The translations under genes were made by a program, and so were the position numbers. A stretch of DNA of 64,000 nucleotides from Niastella vici (GTDB lineage: Bacteria; Bacteroidota; Bacteroidia; Chitinophagales; Chitinophagaceae): contig NZ_LVYD01000001.1 of the NCBI RefSeq assembly GCF_002077945.1, positions 558,001-622,000 of the forward strand, written 5' to 3'. Each line of letters starts with the position of its first letter. The stretch's first letter is position 1. The notes below the pieces were generated by a model. That model was not told the DNA's origin. It worked only from the letters and a program-made list of their open reading frames with translations, and did not search any database. Of this stretch, positions 15,151 to 25,501 are shown piece after piece.

Positions 15151-17094
15151 ATGCACAAATCATTTTTGTCAGTTACCACGGTTTTAATTTTTTCGCTTTC
15201 CTGTTTTGCACAATCAAAATATAACCCCGCAGAAGCTTTTGCACCGGGATTCTATATAAATAAAGGCAATACCATCCGGTCGGCCAATGGCGCACCCGGG
15301 CCCCACTACTGGCAAAACCGCGCTGATTATAGTTTGCAGGCAACCATTGATACCATAAAACAACAATTAACGGGCTACGCAATTATCAGGTACACCAATA
15401 ACAGTCCCGATACATTGAGATCGCTCTGGCTGCAACTCGATCAGAACATATATAAAAAAGGAGCCCGCAGTAATTTCCTTTTCGATCAACAACCGCAGGA
15501 GTTTACAACCGGCTTTGAAATTGACGATGTAAAGATCAGTCAGGACCTTCCTGCAAAACCTGCCGATTATATAGTCACTGATACGCGCATGCAGATCCGG
15601 TTAAATAAAGCCCTGCCCGCAAAAACCGGTACCATCAGCATTCATATAAAATATCATTATACCATTCCCGGCGCATTTGGGGGCCGAACCGATTATGTGA
15701 AAACAAAGAACGGCACCATTTACGAAATAGCGCAATGGTATCCGCGTATGTGCGTGTACGATGATCTGCAAGGCTGGAACACATTGCCCTTTCTGGGCAG
15801 TGGCGAGTTTTATTGTGAATATGGCAATTTTGATTACCGGATAACCGTGCCCTGGAATATAATAGTGGCAGGCGCCGGTGAATTGCAAAATGCAGAAGAA
15901 GTGCTCACCAGGCAGCAAATAGCGCGGCTGGCAGCGGCCAGTAGCAGCGATAAAACGGTTATTATACGATCAGCGGCCGAATTAACTGACCCGCACAGCA
16001 GGCCGATGCAAAAAGGCATGCTCACCTGGCATTTCAAAATGAACAATACGCGTGATGTGGCTTTTGGCGCTTCTGCCGCATTTATTTGGGATGCAGCGAA
16101 AGTTAATTTACCCAATGGCAAAAAATGCATGGCCATGTCGGTATATCCTGTTGAAAGCGATGGTAACGATGCCTGGGGCCGTTCTACCGAATACCTGAAA
16201 GCTTCCATTGAACATTTTTCACAAAACTGGTACGTATATCCTTACCCTACTGCCATCAACGAAGCCGGTATTGCCGCAGGAATGGAATATCCGGGTATTT
16301 TGTTCGATGGCATCAACGATAAAGGCAGGGAATTATACTGGGTTACCGCGCATGAAATAGGCCATAACTGGTTCCCGATGATCGTTGGCTCCAATGAACG
16401 CAGCAGCGCGTGGATGGATGAAGGCTTCAATACCTTTATTGATATTTATGCATCGGATGCTTTCAACAAAGGCGAATATGCACCCAAGCGCGACAGCGAG
16501 TATGCGCCGGGTGGGGGTAATCCGGCCGATGAAATGGTGCCCTTTTTAAGCGATCCCAAAGCGCCCTCCATGATGATGGCAGCCGATGCCATTCCCGAAA
16601 CCTGGCGTCATCCCATTTCTTATTTTAAACCGGCATATGGCCTGGTGCTATTGCGCGAATATATTCTGGGAAAAGACCGGTTCAATTATGCCTTCCGGCG
16701 ATATATTCAGAACTGGGCGTTCAAACATCCTTCACCCGATGATTTTTTTCATACCATGGATAATGAAAGTGGTGAAAACCTCAGCTGGTTCTGGCGCGAA
16801 TGGTTTTGCAATAACTGGTCGCTCGACCAGGCCATACAGCAGGTAAACGTAACCGGTAATGAGGCGCAGATCACGATTGCCAACCTCGATAAAATGGTTA
16901 TGCCAGTTGTAGTTCAACTGGTATTCAATAATGGCACCACCCAACGCATTCAATTGCCTGTTGAAACCTGGTTCCAGCACACTACCTGTACTTTTACGGT
17001 TCCCACAACAGCAACGGTAACGTCGGTTACCCTTGACCCCGATCATCTGCTGCCCGATGCCAACCGGCAAAATAATGGTTGGCCTGTTAAATGA
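15151..17094 (+). CDS. secreted M1-family metallopeptidase
   Basis: 647 residues from ATG 15151. The start is chosen because [21 protein letters not shown] is a typical signal peptide; the frame also reaches 15127. The zinc site is complete: HEIGH (about H401, E402, H405) with the third ligand 18 residues later in WMDEGFN (E424). The upstream GMEYPG replaces the canonical GxMEN exopeptidase motif, so N-terminal amino group recognition may differ from classical aminopeptidase N. It is presumably periplasmic or outer-membrane-facing and hydrolyses peptides. A beta-rich C-terminal part (about 550-647) follows the catalytic domain. Confidence 0.9.
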   Translation: MHKSFLSVTTVLIFSLSCFAQSKYNPAEAFAPGFYINKGNTIRSANGAPGPHYWQNRADYSLQATIDTIKQQLTGYAIIRYTNNSPDTLRSLWLQLDQNIYKKGARSNFLFDQQPQEFTTGFEIDDVKISQDLPAKPADYIVTDTRMQIRLNKALPAKTGTISIHIKYHYTIPGAFGGRTDYVKTKNGTIYEIAQWYPRMCVYDDLQGWNTLPFLGSGEFYCEYGNFDYRITVPWNIIVAGAGELQNAEEVLTRQQIARLAAASSSDKTVIIRSAAELTDPHSRPMQKGMLTWHFKMNNTRDVAFGASAAFIWDAAKVNLPNGKKCMAMSVYPVESDGNDAWGRSTEYLKASIEHFSQNWYVYPYPTAINEAGIAAGMEYPGILFDGINDKGRELYWVTAHEIGHNWFPMIVGSNERSSAWMDEGFNTFIDIYASDAFNKGEYAPKRDSEYAPGGGNPADEMVPFLSDPKAPSMMMAADAIPETWRHPISYFKPAYGLVLLREYILGKDRFNYAFRRYIQNWAFKHPSPDDFFHTMDNESGENLSWFWREWFCNNWSLDQAIQQVNVTGNEAQITIANLDKMVMPVVVQLVFNNGTTQRIQLPVETWFQHTTCTFTVPTTATVTSVTLDPDHLLPDANRQNNGWPVK

Positions 17095-17129
17095 TCTGAA
17101 CTGTTAACTTTGTTGAAACACCGGAAAGC

Positions 17130-17411
17130 ATGATGAGCCTGACAGAAAAAATATTATTTCTTGCCTTTGGATTGCTGATCATCATCTTTATTGCTGTTGG
17201 CTATTTGAATAAAACCGATGCTTTAAAGTTGTTGAAAGATAAATATGAAGCGGCCCTGGCTGGTGATAACAGGGAAGAAGCCATTGCCGCCGGTCAGGCC
17301 TATTACCGTTCCCTGCGCGGGGGCGAATTAACGGTTGAAGATGAAAGAATGATCTTTAGAGACGTTGCGCATTTGCCGGAACAGGAAAGTCCGGAGGACC
17401 CGGAGATATGA
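17130..17411 (+). CDS. hypothetical protein with one N-terminal membrane helix
   Basis: 93 residues. One TM helix (about 7-25, ILFLAFGLLIIIFIAVGYL) precedes a cytoplasmic or periplasmic helical region (KLLKDKYEAALAGDNREEAIAAGQAYYRSLRGGELT) that resembles a single TPR-like helical hairpin, and an acidic tail (EQESPEDPEI). A second Met directly follows the first, so the start may shift by one codon. It lies 35 bases after the M1 peptidase gene on the same strand and may be co-transcribed. Function unknown. Confidence 0.65.
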   Translation: MMSLTEKILFLAFGLLIIIFIAVGYLNKTDALKLLKDKYEAALAGDNREEAIAAGQAYYRSLRGGELTVEDERMIFRDVAHLPEQESPEDPEI

Positions 17412-17476
17412 ACCGGGGTTTCCGGTTTTCATTTCACATTTTCCGTTTCATGTTCACGACTACCATTAACCAATTT

Positions 17477-18274
17477 TCACCACTGACTATTCAGTTGCAC
17501 CCCACATCCTGCATACATCAACCCGTTATACTTCGCTTCCACTTTATATTCATACCAGTTGTCGCTCATGCCATCGGTACAGAACTGCGGCGTAATAATT
17601 ATTTGCATAGTAGCAGAATCCTTTTGCAAATTGTATAAATATTGACCGTTCTGTTGTACCGCTGCCACATAAGGGAATACAGTGGGCGCACTGCTATCGA
17701 CCCGCAAAAAGTTTATCTGTTTATCCCGGTCAATTTCCATCAGCCAAAAAGGTTCGTTGCCCAGGGCAAAAAAATCAATACCGGCAGCTTTCTTTTCCAT
17801 CCAGGCAATATTATCGGCGCCAATTGTTTTGCGGCTGAGGTAACTATCAGGATACAACGCATTGGGTGCGCCGGAAAGGTTTAATTCACTCAATCCTTTG
17901 TTGGTAACAGCAAATCGCCTGGTAACGGTATTATTCACCAGCAATTGCAATTGATCGTTGGTGGTTTGCCAGCGGCCTTCTGTTTCCTGGGGAACAGCTT
18001 CCCTTCCATTGAATTCATCTTTCATATGAAAGCTGTGATCGGCTAAAAACAGCATTCTGCGGGTAATGTTCCGGCAATCGTTGCAGGGAATTACTCCGGT
18101 ATAATAACCAGGAATAAAAGATGTAGGTGATCCCGGTTCTTCTGTATCAACCGGCTTTGTTGTAAATGTTGTGTCAATAATGGATGTAGTATCTGCAGAT
18201 GTGTGAACTGGTACGGGTAACGGGTTATTGCAGGCTATTATAACCAGCACAAACAGGCCAAAACTGGGTTTCAT
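17477..18274 (-). CDS. NlpE-N / COG3650-type fused lipoprotein
   Basis: 265 residues with a lipoprotein signal (MKPSFGLFVLVIIAC, cysteine 15). The first domain (about 50-145) matches the NlpE N-terminal domain: GYYTGVIPCNDCRNI carries the C-x-x-C of copper-resistance/NlpE proteins, followed by a strand-rich half with FLADHSFHMKDEF and GRWQTTNDQLQL. The second domain (about 160-265) resembles COG3650 proteins: FFALGNEPFWLMEIDRD near its start and NGLMYAGCGVQ at its end. It is probably periplasmic or in the outer membrane and may sense or buffer envelope or metal stress, by analogy with NlpE. Confidence 0.72.
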   Translation of the reverse strand: MKPSFGLFVLVIIACNNPLPVPVHTSADTTSIIDTTFTTKPVDTEEPGSPTSFIPGYYTGVIPCNDCRNITRRMLFLADHSFHMKDEFNGREAVPQETEGRWQTTNDQLQLLVNNTVTRRFAVTNKGLSELNLSGAPNALYPDSYLSRKTIGADNIAWMEKKAAGIDFFALGNEPFWLMEIDRDKQINFLRVDSSAPTVFPYVAAVQQNGQYLYNLQKDSATMQIIITPQFCTDGMSDNWYEYKVEAKYNGLMYAGCGVQLNSQW

Positions 18275-18444
18275 AAAAATTATACGTGCAAAGAATGGGC
18301 CGTTGTATTAAAATCTGGATAATTGTATAGCAGTTTTATAACGCGGAGAAAGAAAATACAAACTTCGTAAAAATACAGCTTTGGTTAAACATTGAAATTA
18401 GGGTACGGATAAATTGTCCTTTAGTAATTAGGACCCATCCTGTG

Positions 18445-18696
18445 TTAGCTTGCTTTGCCCTTGTGTTCCCAATATTCTTTTACAATGCGGCCATTAGCCA
18501 TTTGGCGGAGACGTCGCGTAAAACGTTCTCCTTTTATTTGGCCCGAATCATCCTTACGGCCAAGGACCAGTACAATGGCATCCCCCTCCTTATCGGTTTT
18601 AAATGCCAGATCGTAATGATTACAATGCGTTTCAATAAAAGAAGATGGTTGGTACTTCTTCCGTAAAATTTTTAAAACAGGTTCTTCCAGCTCCAT
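18445..18696 (-). CDS. conserved-looking hypothetical protein, 83 residues
   Basis: From ATG 18696 the product is 83 residues, starting MELEEPVLKILRKKYQPSS. The longer frame to 18837 is rejected because its first 47 residues have no regular composition. It is soluble, mixed alpha/beta, with AFKTDKEGDAIVLVLGRKDDSGQIKGERF and a basic C-terminal helix (TRRLRQMANGRIVKEYWEHKGK). I do not recognise the family. No terminator or clear promoter was found. Confidence 0.6.
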   Translation of the reverse strand: MELEEPVLKILRKKYQPSSFIETHCNHYDLAFKTDKEGDAIVLVLGRKDDSGQIKGERFTRRLRQMANGRIVKEYWEHKGKAS

Positions 18697-18837
18697 AGTT
18701 GTATATTTTAAACATGAGCAAATGAATTTCATTTTCATAGTTGGTGAAGGCCTGTGTTCATTACCGTTTTCGATGTTACCGTTTTTCCAATGGCTAAATG
18801 GGCCAGGGGGGAAATTTGCTATCAGTTTGGTAAGCAT

Positions 18838-19387
18838 TTCAGCATGCTCATGATCTCTTTCGCAACCGGTTAGTGCTCCGGTTTATACGCATGTAGTAGC
18901 CTGATGAATTTTAGCGTTTAAAAACGGTTAAAATAATGATGCCAGTTCAGGGCTGTGCAAAAAGTGCATAATTTTTTTCGCACAAATGAAAAAACGTGGC
19001 ATATGTTATACAAACCAGGGAAGGATTTAGAGATAAGGTGTGTTAGGTATAAATGGGCACACGTTGGCCCTGAAAATATTTAATGGAACGAGCACGGATG
19101 CTAATGCTTTAAAAATTATAGCAGGTATTTCTATCAATAAGTCTTAGGAGGGCGGCATCCGTATTTAGCCGGAACTTGTGATACATCATCTCTTTAAAGA
19201 TACAACATTACCATTAAAAAAAAACAATACCTGGGGGCAGATTAACAAAGCCGGGCAATATTTTATCAAAAATCAGAGGGCGCCTTTTAATGTTTATATT
19301 CCAATATTATACTAACCACCTTTCCTCATCGTTAATTCTCAACTTTTAGCACATACACCCGTTAAAAAATACGTACTTTAATAACCA
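18838..19387. other. intergenic region, about 550 bases, nothing recognised
   Basis: AT-rich, with no frame of useful length on either strand. An 8-bp inverted repeat ACGGATGC/GCATCCGT separated by about 55 bases (around 19095-19170) is the only structure noticed. TACTTTAA just before the FUSC gene is a weak candidate -7 box. Confidence 0.4.
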
Positions 19388-21613
19388 ATGGATTATCTGA
19401 AAAAGTATAAGAGCTTTTTGTACAGTTATTACCTCAGTTCAGGTATACGTATTACGATTGGGGTGGTTTTACCTGCTTTAATTTTCAGCTATTTTAATAT
19501 GCTGTCTGAAGGGGTGGCCATATCTCTTGGCGCTATGTGCGTAAGTGGTACTGATAACCCCGGCCCCATTCACCACAGGCGCAATGGGATGCTGATATGT
19601 TTGTTGTTCCTGGTAGTAACGGCCACATTAACCAGCCTCTCCGCCTCCTACCCTGTTTTGCTGGGCATCCTCATTACCGTTTTTTGTTTTGTTTATTCCA
19701 TGATCGGGGTATACGGCAGCCGCGCCATTTCCATTGGGGTTTCCGCTTTGCTCATTATGGTTTTACAAATAGGGCATCCCGGCCAGGGCAGGGAAGTAAT
19801 TATACAGGCGGCTTATATTTTACTCGGGGGTTTATGGTACACAGGTTTAAGTTTACTGTTACACAAATTCTACCCTTACCGGCTGTCGCAACAGGCCCTG
19901 GGTGAATGCATGGCGGCTACTGCCAATTACATCCGCATCAGGGCGTTGTTTTATGATGAAGACGTTGATTATGACAAGGCCTACCGGCAAATGATCGAGC
20001 AACAGGTGATCGTTCACCAGGACCAGGAACTGGTGCGGGAACTGCTATTCAAGAGCCGCTATATTGTAAAAGAATCTACCAATACCGGCCGCACCCTGCT
20101 GATGCTTTTCAGAAGCTTGATCGATCTTTTTGAAAAGATAATGACCTCGTACCATGATGACTACAAAGAGTTACATGCCGTTTTTGAAGGAACCGGGCTC
20201 ATGAACCGGTACCGCCAGCTCATTCTACAGCTGGCCGCTGAGCTCGACGACATCAGCATTGCCGTAAAAAGCGGCCGCCGGTCGCGCGAAACAAAGGCGC
20301 TCGCCGACGCTATCAGGGAAGTCCGTATTTTTTATATTGAGGTAAGAAATAAAAAAAGAACGCCGGCCACGCTGGAGTATTTCATTACCATGCGGAACAT
20401 CCTGAGTAATATTGAAGACATTGCCAACCGCATTCATACCCTGCATTTATATACCTCTTATCAGCAAAAAGTTACGATCACTACCCAACCCGATGATTAC
20501 GACAAATTTGTTACCCGGCAGGATTTCAGCTTCAAGGTGCTTACCGATAACCTGAGCCTGCAATCCAACTTTTTCAGGCATTCATTGCGCGTAAGCCTCG
20601 CCACCCTGGCCGGCTATATTTTTTCGCTGTTCCTGCAGGTTGGCCATAACTACTGGATCCTGCTTACCATTATTGTGATCCTGAAACCTAACTACAGCCT
20701 TACCAAAAAACGAAATTTCGAAAGGTTATTTGGCACCATCGCAGGCGCTATTATCGGTTTGATCGTTTTGTATTTTATAAAAGATAAAACAGTATTGTTT
20801 TTCATTATGCTGTTGCTGATGCTGGGCACTTACAGCCTGCTTCGCACCAATTATATGTGGAGCGTAATATTTATGACGCCATATGTACTGCTGATCTTTC
20901 AGTTACTATACAATACACCTATTAAAGGCGTGCTTACCGACAGGCTCCTCGATACCACCATTGGTTCTGTTATTGCCTTTATCGCCAATTTATTACTGGT
21001 GCCGCTGTGGGAACACGAGCAGATCTCTAGTTTAATAGCCAATGCCATTGATAAAAACACCGCCTGGTTTAAAACAGTTGTTACTTCATTTATGGGCAAA
21101 CCGGTGCTGCCAATGGAATACCGTGTAAGCCGCAAGGAAGCATTTGTTGCACTGGGCAATTTATCTGATGCATTTAACCGCATGCTGGCCGAACCCAAAT
21201 GGCAACAAAAGAACATTAGTTTAATTCACCAGTTCGTGGTGTATAACCACCTGCTCACCTCACATATTGCCACCCTATCGCATTTCGGGCAGCAATTCGC
21301 CGCCATCAATGCCACAAAAGATTTTATACCGGTAACCAATTATATTGAAACGGAATTATCTGCATCAAAAACCATTATCAATGGGGAGGAACCGCCCGCC
21401 GATGCAACCCGGCCGCCCAACTGGCAACAGATCGATAAAAGAGTGAACACCTTAATGATAAACCGGCAAAAAGAATTACAGCTGGGTTTAACTGATACCG
21501 ACACCCGCAAATTATTACTGGCTGTAAAGTCGGTTACCGATGAATTCAAGATCATTTATGATGTAACTACAGATGTGAAGAAGGTGAGTTTGCAGTTAAC
21601 AGCAGCGTCATGA
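19388..21613 (+). CDS. FUSC/YccS-like inner membrane protein
   Basis: 741 residues. Two membrane blocks, each of about five to six helices (about 18-155 and 395-530), separated by and followed by long cytoplasmic helical regions. This is the FUSC/YccS-YhfK layout. A typical second block runs SLRVSLATLAGYIFSLFLQVGHNYWILLTIIVILKPNYSLTKKRNFERLFGTIAGA, with the conserved K-P and R-x-x-G-T. Members are proposed exporters of aromatic acids or other small molecules; the substrate is unknown. The stop codon TGA (21611-21613) is the first three bases of repeat copy A. Single gene. Confidence 0.9.
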   Translation: MDYLKKYKSFLYSYYLSSGIRITIGVVLPALIFSYFNMLSEGVAISLGAMCVSGTDNPGPIHHRRNGMLICLLFLVVTATLTSLSASYPVLLGILITVFCFVYSMIGVYGSRAISIGVSALLIMVLQIGHPGQGREVIIQAAYILLGGLWYTGLSLLLHKFYPYRLSQQALGECMAATANYIRIRALFYDEDVDYDKAYRQMIEQQVIVHQDQELVRELLFKSRYIVKESTNTGRTLLMLFRSLIDLFEKIMTSYHDDYKELHAVFEGTGLMNRYRQLILQLAAELDDISIAVKSGRRSRETKALADAIREVRIFYIEVRNKKRTPATLEYFITMRNILSNIEDIANRIHTLHLYTSYQQKVTITTQPDDYDKFVTRQDFSFKVLTDNLSLQSNFFRHSLRVSLATLAGYIFSLFLQVGHNYWILLTIIVILKPNYSLTKKRNFERLFGTIAGAIIGLIVLYFIKDKTVLFFIMLLLMLGTYSLLRTNYMWSVIFMTPYVLLIFQLLYNTPIKGVLTDRLLDTTIGSVIAFIANLLLVPLWEHEQISSLIANAIDKNTAWFKTVVTSFMGKPVLPMEYRVSRKEAFVALGNLSDAFNRMLAEPKWQQKNISLIHQFVVYNHLLTSHIATLSHFGQQFAAINATKDFIPVTNYIETELSASKTIINGEEPPADATRPPNWQQIDKRVNTLMINRQKELQLGLTDTDTRKLLLAVKSVTDEFKIIYDVTTDVKKVSLQLTAAS

Positions 21614-21702
21614 TATTTTGAGATTTCTCGATTTTGGGATTATTGAATTATTCGGCAGATTGCGAATTACAGCAATCTCAAAATCCCTAAATCCTAAAAT
21701 CA
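21611..21702. repeat. stop-codon-associated palindromic repeat, copy A
   Basis: About 92 bp, beginning TGATATTTTGAGATT and ending with the near-complement AATCTCAAAATCC...AAAATCA. The arms are built of repeated GATTTTGRGATT-like units. The leading TGA is the stop codon of the FUSC gene. Related copies occur at 52110-52207 and 53281-53379. Confidence 0.7.
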
Positions 21703-21766
21703 GCGATCGATTCACCGCTTTCCGCAATTCACCCAGCTTTCGTACTGTATTGCTTTTAATGCCCGG

Positions 21767-21774
21767 TAGCTTTG
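21767..21774 (+). promoter_or_regulatory. -7 element of the OmpA-family gene
   Basis: TAGCTTTG matches TAnnTTTG and lies 19 bases before the ATG at 21794. No TTG at 19-21 bp upstream. Confidence 0.5.
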
Positions 21775-21793
21775 GGTATTAAAAGTATTTACC

Positions 21794-23068
21794 ATGAAAA
21801 ATTTTGCCGTGGCTACCCTGCTGGCCACCTTTCCATTTGTAGGCTCTGCCCAATTGGGCGGATTGGTGAACAAAGTAAAAAACAAAACAACCCAACGGGT
21901 CGACAAAAAAGTAGATAATGCCATTGACAAAGCGCTTGATGCAGCGGAAGGAAAAACAGTCACTACCACATCTGCATCTACAGCTTCCGGCGGAACCGCA
22001 ACTGCTGAAGGCCCGGCATTAAAAAGCACTACAAAATTTGATTTCATCGCCGGCTCAACAATCTTTTATTACGAAAACTTTGAGCAGGAATCACCCGGCG
22101 AATTGCCCACCGGCTGGAACACCAATGGTACCGGTGAAATAACTACCCTCGATAAATACCCCGGCAAATGGCTCCGTGTTCATCATCCATTCACTTATCT
22201 TACCGCCAACAAAACCGAGTTTGGGGAGAATTATACTATTGAATTCGATATCATTCTGCAATTAAAAAATAATGGCTGGATGTATCCGCAGGTTTCTTTT
22301 GGCCTTTTTTCCTCAGGTACAGAACCCACGTCAGACAATGAATTTTTAAAGGACGATAACAAATATGGTTGCGTAACCGCGTTGTTCAGTCCCGGTGAAT
22401 TCAAAAGCACTAAAGTGGCCCTCAAATCTTATGTAGATGGCAAAAGCTATTTTGTTGGTGAACCAAAAGCATTGCCCGAGCTTGAACAATGGTACGCACA
22501 ACCGGTGCATATGGCCATTCAGGTACAAAAAGAACGCTTTCGCATGTGGGCAAATGCTACAAAGATTTTTGATGTGCCAAAAGGTGTTCCTGTAAATTAT
22601 GTAATGAACCAATTGCAGATTCGCGTACACCAAACCAATTATAACGACAGTCAGTATGGTATTTATGTCAGTAATTTTAAAATGGCCAAAGGCCTGCCCG
22701 ATACCCGTCACAAGCTGATCGATGAAGGCAAATTCAGCACCACTGCTATTTTGTTCGATGTAAATGCCGCCACGCTGAAACCCGAATCTTATGGCACCAT
22801 AAAAGAAATTGCCGCAATATTAAAAGAATATAAAGAGGTGCGGATAAAGATAACCGGTTTTACCGATAGCGATGGTAACGATAAAGACAACCTTCAACTA
22901 TCACAAAAAAGGGCCGAAGCAGTAAAGGCAGCCCTCGTAAGCGAATATGGTATTGAAGAAACACGACTTGAAACAGATGGTAAGGGCGAAGCAGAACCGG
23001 CAGCAGACAATAACTCTAAAGAAGGAAAAGCGGCCAATAGAAGAATTGAAATGAAGGTGATAAAGTAA
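21794..23068 (+). CDS. OmpA-family outer membrane protein
   Basis: 424 residues with a signal peptide (MKNFAVATLLATFPFVGSAQ). A helical low-complexity segment follows (about 20-70, VNKVKNKTTQRVDKKVDNAID), then a beta-rich middle domain (about 85-300) with the look of a concanavalin-type jelly roll. The C-terminal OmpA domain (about 310-424) binds peptidoglycan: it has ILFDVNAATLKPESYGTIKEIA, ITGFTDSDGNDKDNLQLSQKRAEAV and ANRRIEMKV, with the conserved D and R of the diaminopimelate site. It anchors the envelope to the cell wall; the middle domain may bind a glycan. Single gene with its own terminator. Confidence 0.9.
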   Translation: MKNFAVATLLATFPFVGSAQLGGLVNKVKNKTTQRVDKKVDNAIDKALDAAEGKTVTTTSASTASGGTATAEGPALKSTTKFDFIAGSTIFYYENFEQESPGELPTGWNTNGTGEITTLDKYPGKWLRVHHPFTYLTANKTEFGENYTIEFDIILQLKNNGWMYPQVSFGLFSSGTEPTSDNEFLKDDNKYGCVTALFSPGEFKSTKVALKSYVDGKSYFVGEPKALPELEQWYAQPVHMAIQVQKERFRMWANATKIFDVPKGVPVNYVMNQLQIRVHQTNYNDSQYGIYVSNFKMAKGLPDTRHKLIDEGKFSTTAILFDVNAATLKPESYGTIKEIAAILKEYKEVRIKITGFTDSDGNDKDNLQLSQKRAEAVKAALVSEYGIEETRLETDGKGEAEPAADNNSKEGKAANRRIEMKVIK

Positions 23069-23088
23069 CCATGTACAGGAGCATCAGG

Positions 23089-23122
23089 ATCCGCCCCGGC
23101 TGAGCCGGGGCGGATTTTTATT
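23089..23122 (+). terminator. intrinsic terminator after the OmpA gene
   Basis: Perfect 12-bp stem ATCCGCCCCGGC/GCCGGGGCGGAT (23089-23100 with 23104-23115) followed by TTTTATTT. Confidence 0.92.
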
Positions 23123-23136
23123 TAGTAAATTCCTTA

Positions 23137-23811
23137 TCAGGCAACGGCACCTTCTCCCAATGCTTCCTTTATTGTTTGCCAGCGGTTATCAGGTAATGCA
23201 TCGCTGGCCATCAGGTATAAGCCACGAAATGCCGGCTCAGTTGCATTGACCCGTACAAGTTTTAACCAGTTTATGATCTCCAGGTTGTTCAAGCTTTTAA
23301 GCATCCAAAAATTGCCAAGCTCCATTTCCTCCTGTGAAATATTCGCCACTATCGTTCTGTTAAGCGCCATGATCTGTCCATCATCAAAATGTTTCCATAA
23401 TACGGCATTCAATAGCTGTTCTTCTTTAGCCATATGGGTTAAATTAAATACCATAAACGCTACAAAGGCATTATGAAGGGCAAGCCCGGCTTCAATGCGG
23501 TCGTTAAGGGCAATTGCCTTAGTTAACCCATCCATTAATTGCCTCAGCTGTTGCCCCAACGCATAATCTTCCTGGTGTTCCTGTTCAAAATCTTTAATTA
23601 CTGCCGCATCGAATTCTTCAATAGCTGGTAAAATATAATTGTCCTCGTAATAAGCATGCTTATCAAATAGCTCCACAAGCACCTTTATTTTTTCCAGTGC
23701 TTTTGCTGTTTCTGCTGCATTGGTAAAATCAGTTTGCTGTATAATCAGTGCCGTATCGTATAAAAGAGCGCGCAGCGCTTTGTGTATCTGGTTAAAAATA
23801 TTGTAACGCAT
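23137..23811 (-). CDS. hemerythrin-domain protein
   Basis: 224 residues. The N-terminal four-helix bundle (about 1-135) shows iron-ligand-like histidines and carboxylates: H10 in NQIHKALR, FDKHAYYEDNYILPAIEEF with the H-x3-E pattern, and FEQEHQEDY. A second helical part (about 120-190) includes NLTHMAKEEQLL. Such domains bind a di-iron centre for oxygen, nitric oxide or iron-related sensing and repair. There are no membrane segments, so it is cytoplasmic. It converges on the OmpA gene; the upstream glycosyltransferase gene starts on the same strand but has its own terminator-like hairpin. Confidence 0.82.
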   Translation of the reverse strand: MRYNIFNQIHKALRALLYDTALIIQQTDFTNAAETAKALEKIKVLVELFDKHAYYEDNYILPAIEEFDAAVIKDFEQEHQEDYALGQQLRQLMDGLTKAIALNDRIEAGLALHNAFVAFMVFNLTHMAKEEQLLNAVLWKHFDDGQIMALNRTIVANISQEEMELGNFWMLKSLNNLEIINWLKLVRVNATEPAFRGLYLMASDALPDNRWQTIKEALGEGAVA

Positions 23812-23845
23812 ATTGATTATTAGTTAATGAAGGTATATCAAAATT

Positions 23846-23882
23846 AAAAACCCGCCAAGCCTTACGGGGTTAAGCAGGTTTT
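23846..23882 (-). terminator. probable terminator after the glycosyltransferase gene
   Basis: Imperfect stem AAACCTGC/GGCGGGTTT on the minus strand with a T-rich tail, 36 bases past the glycosyltransferase stop. Confidence 0.5.
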
Positions 23883-23917
23883 CTCTCCTGTGACAGCTAT
23901 TTCTTATTACTGGTTGA

Positions 23918-25285
23918 TCAAATAACTACGAGGTTGTTTATTCCCCGTTTGATGATCCTATTTTCATGTAACGGTTCCAGCAATTCAGCAACATAACGGG
24001 CTACCAGCTCATTGGGATTGTAGCGGGCAAACTCACGACTGAGCGCTTCTACATTCTTTTTGTATAAGGGGTTCCCAATTACATTTTCTACTGCATGCCG
24101 TATTTGTGCCAAGTTGGGTCTTTCGGTTTTAAGGTTTATGCCCAGGTTAAAATATCCTACACGGGCGCAGATCTCGTTTTTGCCTTCATGCACGCCGGCC
24201 ACAACCAATGGCAGCTTATTTTCTATCCCCAGCATTACGCCACCATAACCACCATTGGTTATATAAGCATGGGCATAAGGCATTACTTCATTAAAGGGTA
24301 TGAAATCTTCAATGATCAAATTAGGGTGTGGATAAGCTGTTTTTAATTCGTGCGTCTGCGAACCACCAGTTGTACAGATCACGAGCGTATCAGTATTTTT
24401 GAGTGATTCCAGTGTAGGCACCAATAATTTCGTAACATCTTTTTCAACGGTACCCTGGGTGAGCACGACAATTTTTCTGTATTGTTTCAATCGTTCATCG
24501 AACCAGCATTGGTTGTGCTTTTGGGTTGAGTAAGGCAGCAAGGGCCCTATGAACCGGATATTCTTTCCCAGATCGCTGCGCTTATATTCAAAGGAAGGGG
24601 TGCCGCTTTGCAATAATAGTGATGACTTTTTTATTCCAATATCAAACACGGAATGGTTATGGTGCTCCAGTCCCTGTTTTTCCATGATGCGGTATAACAA
24701 CCGGTTCGATCCTTTGAACAGCACCTGCTTCGTTAAATAACGCAACAGGACTTGCTTTATCTTTCCCGCAAAGGTATTCGATGGTGTAATACCCAAACCT
24801 GCTGGTGGCAGGTCCTTCGATGTTTCGGTAAGCGGAAGAACGCCAATGGCGATCACCGGTTTTTGCATTTTATCTTTTATGAACGGAATGGCCGTAAAGG
24901 CGTTATCGCAGATCAACAGATCAAAAGGGAACGTCTGGTTAATTTCCAGAATATCGGCATAGTATTCTTCGGCCTGCATTATGAACAGATGCTGGATATC
25001 GAAATTCAGTTTTCTAACCGCGTTTTTTATTTGCTTCCGTTCTGGAAATACCTGCTCAAGATTGGAACCGGTTACTTCCATTGCCTTTTGAAAAGGGTAA
25101 TGGGGAATAGACAGCTTTTTTATTTTTCCGGCATATTCCTGAGCCGCATACCAACGCACATCGCAGCCCAGTTGCTGCAGGTATACCGCTATCCCGGTTA
25201 AAGGATTAAAGTGCCCGTCGGCCGGAAAATTGGCAAACAGGATCTTCTTTCCTGCCAGTGACCCAATACCCCAGGTATCCTTCAT
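23918..25285 (-). CDS. GT1-family (UDP-glycosyltransferase/MGT-like) glycosyltransferase
   Basis: 455 residues with the GT-B two-domain fold. The N-terminal domain opens with ILFANFPADGHFNPLTGIAVYLQQLG, the acceptor-side loop typical of macrolide and flavonoid glycosyltransferases. The C-terminal domain has VLTQGTVEKDV, a nucleotide-sugar site around ITNGGYGGVMLGIENKLPLVV and EGKNEICARV, which stands for the HxGxxS...E/DQ motif of the family; the usual histidine is replaced by N. It probably transfers a hexose from a UDP-sugar to a small lipophilic acceptor. No biosynthetic neighbours are visible, so the acceptor is unknown. Confidence 0.85.
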   Translation of the reverse strand: MKDTWGIGSLAGKKILFANFPADGHFNPLTGIAVYLQQLGCDVRWYAAQEYAGKIKKLSIPHYPFQKAMEVTGSNLEQVFPERKQIKNAVRKLNFDIQHLFIMQAEEYYADILEINQTFPFDLLICDNAFTAIPFIKDKMQKPVIAIGVLPLTETSKDLPPAGLGITPSNTFAGKIKQVLLRYLTKQVLFKGSNRLLYRIMEKQGLEHHNHSVFDIGIKKSSLLLQSGTPSFEYKRSDLGKNIRFIGPLLPYSTQKHNQCWFDERLKQYRKIVVLTQGTVEKDVTKLLVPTLESLKNTDTLVICTTGGSQTHELKTAYPHPNLIIEDFIPFNEVMPYAHAYITNGGYGGVMLGIENKLPLVVAGVHEGKNEICARVGYFNLGINLKTERPNLAQIRHAVENVIGNPLYKKNVEALSREFARYNPNELVARYVAELLEPLHENRIIKRGINNLVVI

Positions 25286-25501
25286 AATTGAAAAAGTTTA
25301 CAGTTTTTAAATTATATGGCGTTGTAAAATTGAGATAATGCAATACGGGTATGAAGGGTGGCATGCATGAGTTGTAATTGAAAATGTATGAATTGGCCGC
25401 TGCAATTTTTTGCGGGTACAATTCATTCCCGGTTTTTGGCGGTTCAGCATCTGTATCAACAATTCATTAGCACAAATCCACATTTTGCATTGTCAAAAGT
25501 T

